NCBI GenBank assembly: GCA_009936885.1
Contig: JAACDT010000204.1
Coordinates: 1 to 7,863 of the forward strand
Length of the DNA stretch: 7,863 nucleotides
Origin: Alphaproteobacteria bacterium
GTDB lineage: Bacteria; Pseudomonadota; Alphaproteobacteria; Puniceispirillales; Puniceispirillaceae
Direction of reading: 5' to 3'
Positions 1 to 6,082 of the stretch are shown here, one piece after another. Every line of letters starts with the position of its first letter. Position 1 is the first letter of the stretch. The translations under genes were made by a program, and so were the position numbers. Under the pieces are notes generated by a model. It was not told where the DNA came from and did not search any database. It saw nothing but the letters and a program-made list of their open reading frames with translations.

Positions 1-690
1 AAGCGCTGCTGGTTTTTCTATCTTTGCCATTAGCTGAGCCCTGCCCGCAATTTTTGCTTTGGCAGCCAAAACATCAGATACAGATTGCACAAAGGATAGT
101 GCTATCCAGTCAGCACCTTTATCCAACGCAAATTCCAAATCTTTTAAATCTTTTCTGGTTAAGACATCCGTATCTAATTTAATATCTGGTACATTAACCC
201 CTTTTCGGCTCAACACTGGACCACCTGTTAAGACCTCTGCTGTGAAAGCATTATCTGCAAGAGTTTTTACCACAAGCGCCAACTTACCATCATCCATAAG
301 TAATCTTGCACCTGGATATAGCGCCTTGAATATCTCTGGATGCGGAAGCGGTAATCTCTCAGCATTGCCAATTTCATCAGACTGGTCGAATTGTATTAAG
401 CTGCCTTCTACTAGCGACAACCCATCAACAACTCTGCCAATTCGATATTTCGGTCCTTGCATATCTGCCAAAATACCTATTGGCTTTGAGAGCTTCTTTT
501 CAATGTCACGAACCATCTCAATACGCTTCAGATGCTCCTCATGTGTACCGTGGCTAAAATTCATTCTAACAATATTCACACCAGCTTGAACTAGCTGTGT
601 GATTTGCGCTTCGCTCTCACTTGCAGAGCCTAATGTTGCCAAAATTTTAGTTGCTCGCCATGTCTGTCCAGATAGTGTGTTAGATGTCAT
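1..690 (-). CDS. pyk: Pyruvate kinase, N-terminal 230 residues (cut by window edge)
   Basis: Pyruvate kinase transfers the phosphate of phosphoenolpyruvate to ADP, giving pyruvate and ATP, the last step of glycolysis in the cytoplasm. The gene starts at the ATG at 690-688 and stays open to base 1. Family members are usually about 470-480 residues, so roughly half is present. Visible in order: TKILATLGSAS at 14-24; the active-site strand VNIVRMNFSHG at 38-48, with Arg42, Asn44 and Ser46; ILADMQGPKYRIG at 73-85; MDDGKLALVV at 132-141 in the B domain; the return to the barrel with KGVNVPD at 163-169; DWIALSFVQS at 194-203; and AKIEKPAAL at 222-230. In the last motif Lys224 and Glu226 should be the catalytic lysine and a metal ligand. 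A weak purine stretch (GAAGAGA) lies about 10 bases before the start. The gene runs in the same direction as livM, 102 bases downstream of it, and may have its own promoter. The identity is firm from the motifs. The lid and C-terminal regulatory domain lie outside the window, so the allosteric type cannot be judged. Confidence 0.96.
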   Translation of the reverse strand, partial: MTSNTLSGQTWRATKILATLGSASESEAQITQLVQAGVNIVRMNFSHGTHEEHLKRIEMVRDIEKKLSKPIGILADMQGPKYRIGRVVDGLSLVEGSLIQFDQSDEIGNAERLPLPHPEIFKALYPGARLLMDDGKLALVVKTLADNAFTAEVLTGGPVLSRKGVNVPDIKLDTDVLTRKDLKDLEFALDKGADWIALSFVQSVSDVLAAKAKIAGRAQLMAKIEKPAAL

Positions 691-734
691 GCGAAAATGA
701 TCTCTTCACAAATAAATTTACGGGATTTTTGGGC

Positions 735-763
735 ACTCTAAGATAAAGAATTTTTTTAAGCAA
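735..763 (-). promoter_or_regulatory. Possible sigma70-type promoter for pyk
   Basis: On the minus strand, TTGCTT (763-758) is followed after 17 bases by TAGAGT (740-735). Initiation would fall near 728, giving a leader of about 40 bases before the pyk start at 690. The hexamers match the consensus only partly, and the AT-rich gap makes chance matches likely. The support is the correct spacing and the position between an unrelated upstream gene and pyk. Confidence 0.3.
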
Positions 764-792
764 ATAATAACAAAAAATAAAGATGCTAATTG

Positions 793-2130
793 TTAGGCTT
801 TGGTACTAATCCTTTCAGGAATTAAACCCCGGGGGGAAAACCGAAGAAACAGCAATAAAACCAATCCCATTATCAGCAATCTTAATTGCGGCGCGGTGCT
901 AACAAAATGTTCCTTTAAGGCTGAGCCCTCAGATAACGGCAAAGTGATAATATACACTAACATATTACCAATTGTTTCAGCTTCAATCCAAAAGAACCAC
1001 ACAATAAAGCCACCAAGAATTGCACCAAAGTTATTCCCAGAGCCGCCGACAATAACCATTACCCAGATTAAAAACGTAAATCGAAGCGGATGGTATATAG
1101 ATGGATTAAACTGGCCATCTAATGTAACCAGCATAGCCCCCGCAATTCCTACAATGGCAGAACCAATAACAAAGATTTGCAGGTGACGTGAGGTAACGTT
1201 TTTGCCCATCGCACTCGCTGCTATCTCATTATCACGGATAGCGCGCATCATCCTGCCCCATGGCGAATTTAATGCTCTCTCACATAGCCATAAAAGCATA
1301 AGCAACACCCCTAAAAACAGGGACGTATAACATAATTTAACAAACAAGCTTGATGCTTGCATAACATTCATTCCAACAGAATCTGTTATATCTTGAAACC
1401 AAATTGTTGATTGCAGTTCAATTTCATAGGGAACGGGCCGCGGTATGCCTGTTACATTCTTAACACCCCTTGTTAACCAATCCTCGTTTTTAAACAAAAA
1501 AATTACAATTTCTGAAATACCGAGCGTAGCAATAGCAAGATAGTCGGAGCGCAAGCCAAGGGTGATTTTTCCAATAATAAATGCAACACAACCGGCCAAT
1601 ATTCCGCCAACACCCCATGACAGCAAAATAGGCAATCCTGCACCACCTAGATACCCAGAAGAAGCTGGCTCAAACGATTCAATTCTAAGAATTGCGGGAT
1701 CTAGCACAAATCGGGAGAGTATGTAGCCTGCAACAGCGATAATGATTACATACCAGTATCGCCGTCTGCCTGTGCCCTTAAATCTTCGCCATACAAGGTA
1801 CGCTAAAATACCGCTCATTATCCAGATAATTACCCCGAGCAACACCCCAAATCCGCCTGCCTGCCAAGCGCCCATAATAGGCGCTTTTGAAACCAGCATT
1901 GCAGCCAAACCGCCAAGCGCGGCAAACCCCATAATTCCAGCGTTAAACAGGCCTGCATATCCCCATTGTAAATTTACACCAAGCGCCATAATTGCTGAAA
2001 TCAAACATAAATTCAGGATTGCGAGCATCAAATTCCAGCTTTGGAAAACCCCGACAAGCGCCAATGCGCCTAGCATAAGCGGGAATAGTAAAAATGCTTT
2101 TCTGCTAGAACTAGGAATTGATAATTTCAT
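793..2130 (-). CDS. livM: Branched-chain amino acid ABC transporter permease, LivM family
   Basis: This is one of the two inner-membrane permease subunits of a HAAT-type importer, expected to pair with LivH. The 445-residue protein is dominated by hydrophobic membrane segments. Family marks seen: GYAGLFNAGIMGFAALGG at 57-74, the LivM N-terminal block; RSDYLAIATLGISEI at 194-208; the cytoplasmic ATPase-coupling loop SPWGRMMRAIRDNEIAASAMG at 289-309; GQFNPSIYHP at 339-348; VGGSGNNFGAILGG at 361-374; and a C-terminal FSPRGLIPER. It is slightly longer than typical members, which run from about 300 to 425 residues. The extra length lies in a segment around 84-190, with a basic stretch RRFKGTGRRR at 115-124, and in a loop around 395-415. 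The ATG overlaps the livH stop as ATGA, with GGAAGA five bases upstream, so translation is probably coupled. It is the last gene of the run; after the stop there is only a weak hairpin. Substrate specificity cannot be read from the permease. Confidence 0.93.
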   Translation of the reverse strand: MKLSIPSSSRKAFLLFPLMLGALALVGVFQSWNLMLAILNLCLISAIMALGVNLQWGYAGLFNAGIMGFAALGGLAAMLVSKAPIMGAWQAGGFGVLLGVIIWIMSGILAYLVWRRFKGTGRRRYWYVIIIAVAGYILSRFVLDPAILRIESFEPASSGYLGGAGLPILLSWGVGGILAGCVAFIIGKITLGLRSDYLAIATLGISEIVIFLFKNEDWLTRGVKNVTGIPRPVPYEIELQSTIWFQDITDSVGMNVMQASSLFVKLCYTSLFLGVLLMLLWLCERALNSPWGRMMRAIRDNEIAASAMGKNVTSRHLQIFVIGSAIVGIAGAMLVTLDGQFNPSIYHPLRFTFLIWVMVIVGGSGNNFGAILGGFIVWFFWIEAETIGNMLVYIITLPLSEGSALKEHFVSTAPQLRLLIMGLVLLLFLRFSPRGLIPERISTKA

Positions 2131-3140
2131 AATGTCTTCCCACGAAATAATCCAGTAGGCCGAACCAGCAATACAATGACAAGTAGAACAAACGAGACAG
2201 CAAATTTATATTCAGTAGATAACATTTGAACAAGGCTTTCTGGCGCCCATTCTTCTGGCAAAAGGTAGGTAAAAAAACGTTTATATGCAAACGTTATGAA
2301 TGCCTCTGAAAAGGCTATTACATATCCTCCAATTACGGCCCCTATAGGATTGCCAACACCGCCAACAATGGCCGCTGCAAATATCGGTAATACCAGTTGC
2401 AAATATACAAATGGTTTATAGCCTTTATCAAGCCCATATAATGTCCCTGCAACCGCTGCTAATGCGCCTACCAGCATCCAAGTAATAATAATGACACGTT
2501 CCGGCTTTATCCCCGACAAAAGAGCAAGATCCTCATTGTCAGAAAATGCGCGCATTGATTTGCCTGTCCTGGTTTTATTCAGAAACCAGAAAACAGCAGT
2601 AACCAGCACGAGTGTGACAATAACGGTAATGGCCTGAGTTGTGCGGATTGACACCCCCTCTGCCAATCCAGTTATTTGCTTAAACTGAGATGCCTTGATA
2701 ATAAATCGCTCCCCATCAGCAAAATTCTTTTGAGACGTTCCAATGAAAAACCGAATAAAACCAGCTAAAAAGAACATTACACCAACAGACACAATCATAA
2801 AAGTAACAGGTTGAACACGCTGAGCCTGATAATATCTAAACACCGTTCCGTCTAAAATTAGCAATAACATAATGGTTATAATAATGGAGAAAGGAAGTGC
2901 TAACAAAGCTGTCGGTAAAGGATGGATTGAAATCCCTTCCGACTGAAAGAGCCAAATGGTAAAAATGGATATCATCGTGCCAAAAGACATCATCTCGCCA
3001 TGTGCAAAATTTGAAAACCGCAGCACAGCATATATTAACGTAATTCCAAGTGCGCCAAGTGCAAGCTGACTTCCATAAGCAAGAGAGGGAACAATAATAT
3101 AATTTGCCAAAAGCGTTATCGCATTTAAAATATCTATCAT
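2127..3140 (-). CDS. livH: Branched-chain amino acid ABC transporter permease, LivH family
   Basis: This is the second permease subunit of the importer, an inner-membrane protein of 337 residues, at the upper end of the usual LivH length of about 290-340. Seen in order: an N-terminal membrane segment with LALGALGITLIYAVLRFSNF (26-45) and AHGEMMSFG (46-54), the characteristic LivH start region; a run of hydrophobic helices to about residue 133; a polar, probably periplasmic, stretch around 134-166; the ATPase-contact loop TRTGKSMRAFSDNEDLALLSG at 190-210; IVGGVGNPIGAVIGG at 258-272, the conserved glycine-rich permease block; and a final hydrophobic helix ending VRPTGLFRG. The start lies seven bases after the livF stop, and its Shine-Dalgarno AGGAGG is inside the end of livF. 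Its stop overlaps the start of livM by four bases. The tight packing and the complementary subunits make this one operon. The end of the polypeptide matches family members and shows no sign of damage. Confidence 0.94.
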   Translation of the reverse strand: MIDILNAITLLANYIIVPSLAYGSQLALGALGITLIYAVLRFSNFAHGEMMSFGTMISIFTIWLFQSEGISIHPLPTALLALPFSIIITIMLLLILDGTVFRYYQAQRVQPVTFMIVSVGVMFFLAGFIRFFIGTSQKNFADGERFIIKASQFKQITGLAEGVSIRTTQAITVIVTLVLVTAVFWFLNKTRTGKSMRAFSDNEDLALLSGIKPERVIIITWMLVGALAAVAGTLYGLDKGYKPFVYLQLVLPIFAAAIVGGVGNPIGAVIGGYVIAFSEAFITFAYKRFFTYLLPEEWAPESLVQMLSTEYKFAVSFVLLVIVLLVRPTGLFRGKTL

Positions 3141-3147
3141 TAAACTA

Positions 3148-3852
3148 TCAGCCTCCTAGAAAAGCCTGTCGTACTTCAGGATTATTGAGTAGCGCAGTGC
3201 CAGCATCCTTAAATTTGTTTTCGCCTTGTACTAATACATATCCCATATCTGCTATCTGCAAGGCTTGCTTTGCATTCTGTTCAACCATTAAAATGGCAAC
3301 TCCTGTATTAGCTATATCAATGATTCTATCGAACAATTCATCCATTACGATAGGGGAGACGCCTGCCGTTGGCTCATCTAGCATTAAGATATTGGGCTTC
3401 GTCATCATGGCTCTTGCAACAGCAACTTGTTGTCTTTGTCCTCCTGATAACTCCCCGGCTGCTTGGTCCTGTTTCGTTTTTAAAATAGGGAATAGATCAA
3501 AAATCTCTGAAATCGTCTGGCTTAAATCATCACGGCGCACAAACCCGCCCATTTCAAGGTTTTCTAAAACTGTCATAGATGGAAATACATTATTGGTTTG
3601 AGGCACATACCCCATGCCAAGCAATACGCGTTGTTCTGGTCGGAGCTGTGTTATATCCCTGCCATCACTAAAAACAGATCCTTCTCGCAGTGGAAGCATT
3701 CCAAACAGTGCCTTCATAGCGGTGGATTTGCCCGCTCCATTTGGGCCTACGATTACAGCAATTTGTCCTTTATCAACCGATATAGAGCAGCCATTTAAAA
3801 TCATGCTGGCACCATAGCCTGCATGCATACCAATTCCTTCAAAAAAGGTCAT
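3148..3852 (-). CDS. livF: Branched-chain amino acid ABC transporter ATP-binding protein, LivF family
   Basis: This is one of the two cytoplasmic ATPases that power the importer, expected to act as a heterodimer with LivG. The 234-residue length is typical of LivF. Motifs in order: Walker A GPNGAGKST at 36-44; Q-loop GYVPQTNNVFP with Gln85; the helical-domain segment TVLENLEMGGF at 94-104; ABC signature LSGGQRQQVAVARAMM at 135-150; Walker B ILMLDEPTAGVSP at 155-167; and VEQNAKQAL at 190-198. The last motif has Gln where most ABC ATPases have the switch histidine. That is normal for LivF and separates it from LivG, which keeps EHD. The C-terminus PEVRQAFLGG also matches the family. The gene starts 34 bases after the livG stop, with a GAGAGAG purine stretch nine bases before the ATG. 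It ends seven bases before livH. All nucleotide-binding motifs are intact. Confidence 0.95.
   Translation of the reverse strand: MTFFEGIGMHAGYGASMILNGCSISVDKGQIAVIVGPNGAGKSTAMKALFGMLPLREGSVFSDGRDITQLRPEQRVLLGMGYVPQTNNVFPSMTVLENLEMGGFVRRDDLSQTISEIFDLFPILKTKQDQAAGELSGGQRQQVAVARAMMTKPNILMLDEPTAGVSPIVMDELFDRIIDIANTGVAILMVEQNAKQALQIADMGYVLVQGENKFKDAGTALLNNPEVRQAFLGG
3152..3157 (-). promoter_or_regulatory. Ribosome binding site of livH, embedded in the end of livF
   Basis: A perfect AGGAGG (3157-3152, minus strand) is formed by the last codons of livF, which encode Leu-Gly-Gly before the TGA. It lies 11 bases before the livH ATG at 3140. This spacing is a little long, but it is the only good site. 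It fixes the livH start and ties it to translation of the end of livF. Confidence 0.7.
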
Positions 3853-3886
3853 TTAACTTTACTCTCTCAAGTTTTCTTGCCATTAT

Positions 3887-4657
3887 TCACAATTTATTTT
3901 TCATCCCACGCCCCAGATAAGCTTCAATAACATCTGGATTTGACTTAATCGCCTCAATACTGTCTGTTGCTAATACGCTTCCTTCTGCCATAACCACCAC
4001 TTCATCACATAATTTGCCAATAAATTCCATATCATGTTCGATCATGCAAAATGTATAGCCTCGCTCTCGGTTAAGACGGATTATAGCATCGCCTAGGTGG
4101 TTAAGAAGCGTTCTGTTAACGCCTGCTCCAACCTCATCTAGAAATACGATTTTCGCATCAACCATCATGCATCTTCCAAGCTCAAGTAATTTTTTCTGGC
4201 CCCCAGATAAGTTGCCTGCAGGCTCATCAGCAAGTGCCTTTAGATTTAAAAACTCTAATACCTCATCTACTTTTTGTGTGAGCTGTGCTTCTTCTTGCTT
4301 TATTTTTTCAGGACGCAACCAGACATTTAGCAACGTCTCACCTGACTGATGTGATGGAACCATCATCAAATTATCTCGAACAGGCAATGTTGAAAACTCA
4401 TGTGCTATCTGAAATGTTCGCAACACCCCCTTAGCAAACAGCGCGTGAGGGGGAAGTCCCGTAATTTCCACCTCATCGAGAAAAACCCGCCCTGAAGTTG
4501 GGGGGTGCAGTCCTGCTATAATATTGAATAAGGTTGTTTTACCAGCCCCGTTCGGCCCAATTAGCCCCGTTATTTTGCCCGAATCAAAGGATAGAGAGAC
4601 ATCATTAACAGCATGAATCCCGCCAAACCATTTATCTAAATGTTGTACTGTCAACAT
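3887..4657 (-). CDS. livG: Branched-chain amino acid ABC transporter ATP-binding protein, LivG family
   Basis: This is the partner ATPase of LivF, cytoplasmic, 256 residues, the usual LivG length. Motifs: Walker A GPNGAGKTT at 34-42; Q-loop LRTFQIAHEF with Gln83; the extended helical domain with the LivG-type insert around 100-135; signature NLSGGQKKLLELGRCMM at 149-165; Walker B IVFLDE at 170-175; and the switch histidine in MIEHDMEFIGKLCD, His208. The C-terminal PDVIEAYLGRG is the standard LivG ending. One residue is odd: the D-loop region reads DEVGAGVN, with Val at the place of the usual Pro of DEP. The ATG at 4657 is the only in-frame start after an upstream TAA, yet no clear Shine-Dalgarno precedes it, only AT-rich sequence. 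It lies 35 bases past the terminator that follows livJ. Transcription may therefore depend on read-through from livJ or on an unseen promoter. Confidence 0.95.
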   Translation of the reverse strand: MLTVQHLDKWFGGIHAVNDVSLSFDSGKITGLIGPNGAGKTTLFNIIAGLHPPTSGRVFLDEVEITGLPPHALFAKGVLRTFQIAHEFSTLPVRDNLMMVPSHQSGETLLNVWLRPEKIKQEEAQLTQKVDEVLEFLNLKALADEPAGNLSGGQKKLLELGRCMMVDAKIVFLDEVGAGVNRTLLNHLGDAIIRLNRERGYTFCMIEHDMEFIGKLCDEVVVMAEGSVLATDSIEAIKSNPDVIEAYLGRGMKNKL

Positions 4658-4692
4658 ATCATCAATAAACTTAAAAAATTAATTTTTGACAT

Positions 4693-4730
4693 AAAAAAAG
4701 CGACCCAGTAAATTCTGAGCCGCTTTTTTT
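4693..4730 (-). terminator. Strong rho-independent terminator after livJ (bidirectional in form)
   Basis: Read on the minus strand, GCGGCTCAG (4723-4715) pairs with CTGGGTCGC (4708-4700) across a six-base loop. This gives a nine-pair stem with two G-U pairs, followed by seven T (4699-4693). Seven A precede the stem (4730-4724), so the stem can extend by A-U pairs and the element could also stop plus-strand transcription. It begins eight bases after the livJ stop and ends 35 bases before livG, so it sits inside the transporter gene cluster. Partial termination here would yield more binding-protein mRNA than mRNA for the permeases and ATPases. Confidence 0.88.
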
Positions 4731-4738
4731 GATTAATA

Positions 4739-5920
4739 TTAGCGATATCCTACCGTCGCAAATTTTCCGTTTTGAACTTCATATTGCAGGTAAGCACCGC
4801 CAGACTCGCCAGGTTCGATAAGCTCAACCGCAGACGCACCGACATAGTCGATTTCGCCGCCATCAGCTAGAATCTTCAGCCCTTTGACTAATTCCCCAGG
4901 ATAGATTTTCTCACCTGGTGCATTTGCAACATCCATCACATGGTCTTTAAAATCTGATGATGAGGAAGAGTTTGCGGCCTGCATGGCTAGCATGATAAGG
5001 GCAGCTGCATCATAATATTCGCCTGCATATACATTGTATTCATGGCCTGCTTCAGCAAATAGTGTTTTAAAAGTTGCATCACCTGGGCTATCGGTGCCAG
5101 CAGACGCCCCAAATGAGCCATCAATATCAGAGCCAAATGTAGCTGTAAGACTATCTGCATACATGCCATCAGGTAGGAAGAATGTCTCAAATGATCCTAA
5201 ATCTAAGGAGCCTTGAATGATAGCGCCGCCGCCGCCATCTGCGTAACCTGCTACAATAAGAATGTCACCTCCAGCTTGCGCTAAAGCTGCAGCATCAGCA
5301 CTGTAATCGCCTTTATTCTCTTCATGTCCAGCATTTATAGTTACGGTGCCACCCCCTGCTACAAAATTAGCTTCAATAGCACTGCCAAGGCCCTTACCGT
5401 AATCATTATTTACGTAGGTAATCGCTGCAGATTTGTATCCTTGCTCGATTAATATTTCTGCTAACACCTCTGCGGAACGTGCATCTGAAGGAGCTGTTCT
5501 AAAAAATAAACCATTATCCTCGACTGTTGCCCGAACAGGTGCTGTTGCAGATCCAGAAATCATAACGATACCGTTAGGCATAGCCACCCCTTCCAACACG
5601 GCTTGTGTCGCACCTGAACACATAGCACCTACGATCGCATTTACATTTTCTGAAGTAACCAATCGCTCCCCTGTTGCAACAGCTGCTGCTGTATCTGCAC
5701 AGGTTGAATCGCCCGTAACGGCAACAACATTGCTGCCACCAAGCAACGATTTGCTTTCAGCAACCTCTGAAATAGCCATCTGCGCCCCATTATTCATGGC
5801 TGGTGCCAGTGATTCTAATGGGCCTGTAAAGCCTAGTGATATTCCAATTTTTATATCTTCTGCATATGCTGGAGAGGCCAGCATTAAAATAGCCGCAGAA
5901 ACACCAATAATTTTTTTCAT
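4739..5920 (-). CDS. livJ: Periplasmic branched-chain amino acid (or related) substrate-binding protein, LivJ/LivK type
   Basis: This is the secreted solute receptor of the importer: it captures the substrate in the periplasm and delivers it to LivH/LivM. It has 393 residues. A signal peptide is clear: positive KK at 2-3, a hydrophobic core to about 16, and an SPAYA-ED cleavage site after residue 20. The mature protein starts IKIGISLGFTGPL, the first strand of type I periplasmic binding folds. Further marks are GAQMAI at 45-50, two cysteines at 74 and 101 that probably form the family's disulfide, SGSATAPVR at 122-130, FRTAPSD at 140-146 and NNDYGKGL at 171-178, the conserved lobe motif. A serine run SSSSS at 318-322 sits in a probable surface loop. 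GGGAGA-like purines (GGGAGA, 5931-5926) lie five bases before the ATG, a strong ribosome binding site that agrees with high expression. It is the first gene of the liv set and is followed by a strong terminator. The ligand could be Leu/Ile/Val, another amino acid or an amide; the sequence alone does not decide. The symbol stands for the family. Confidence 0.9.
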   Translation of the reverse strand: MKKIIGVSAAILMLASPAYAEDIKIGISLGFTGPLESLAPAMNNGAQMAISEVAESKSLLGGSNVVAVTGDSTCADTAAAVATGERLVTSENVNAIVGAMCSGATQAVLEGVAMPNGIVMISGSATAPVRATVEDNGLFFRTAPSDARSAEVLAEILIEQGYKSAAITYVNNDYGKGLGSAIEANFVAGGGTVTINAGHEENKGDYSADAAALAQAGGDILIVAGYADGGGGAIIQGSLDLGSFETFFLPDGMYADSLTATFGSDIDGSFGASAGTDSPGDATFKTLFAEAGHEYNVYAGEYYDAAALIMLAMQAANSSSSSDFKDHVMDVANAPGEKIYPGELVKGLKILADGGEIDYVGASAVELIEPGESGGAYLQYEVQNGKFATVGYR

Positions 5921-5966
5921 AATTGTCTCCCTTTTAATATTCAGCTTAAAAAAATTTAATGTTTAA

Positions 5967-5994
5967 GAAATAGCGTTAATAAATAAGCTTGCAA
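5967..5994 (-). promoter_or_regulatory. Possible promoter for the liv genes
   Basis: In the 162-base gap before livJ, the minus strand carries TTGCAA (5994-5989) and, 16 bases on, TATTTC (5972-5967). The hexamers are a fair and a poor match to sigma70 boxes. Some promoter is expected here because the unrelated hemY-like gene ends upstream and livJ has a good ribosome binding site, but the exact position is uncertain. The AT-rich inverted repeat CTTAAA/TTTAAG just downstream (5967-5962 and 5950-5945) could be a regulator site or chance. Confidence 0.25.
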
Positions 5995-6082
5995 TGAGAA
6001 ACTACCCATGAAATTGGCAAAAAGGAAAGAAAATCTTGTTCTAACGCAATATTAGACTGAATTTATTGCCGTTACCCGATGT

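Noticed and set aside
59..589. Plus-strand open frame of 176 codons opposite pyk
   Set aside because: It lies wholly antisense to the strongly conserved pyruvate kinase frame, has no family motif and is low in complexity, as expected for a shadow.
774..798. Possible terminator after livM (GCCTAA, CAA, TTAGC, then T-rich sequence)
   Set aside because: The stem has only about five pairs with a bulge, and the T-tract is interrupted. It is too weak to call against an AT-rich background.
4987..5190. Short minus-strand frame rich in Met and Leu inside livJ
   Set aside because: It is a second frame within livJ, which has a signal peptide and continuous family motifs in its own frame.
5433..5966. 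Plus-strand open frame of 177 codons opposite the livJ start
   Set aside because: It is antisense to the signal peptide and first lobe of the binding protein, and its Ala/Ser/Thr-rich product mirrors the codon use of the real gene.
5973..6055. Inverted GCGTTA / TAACGC pair in the gap before livJ
   Set aside because: The six-base arms lie about 65 bases apart, which is easily chance, and no matching operator is recognised.
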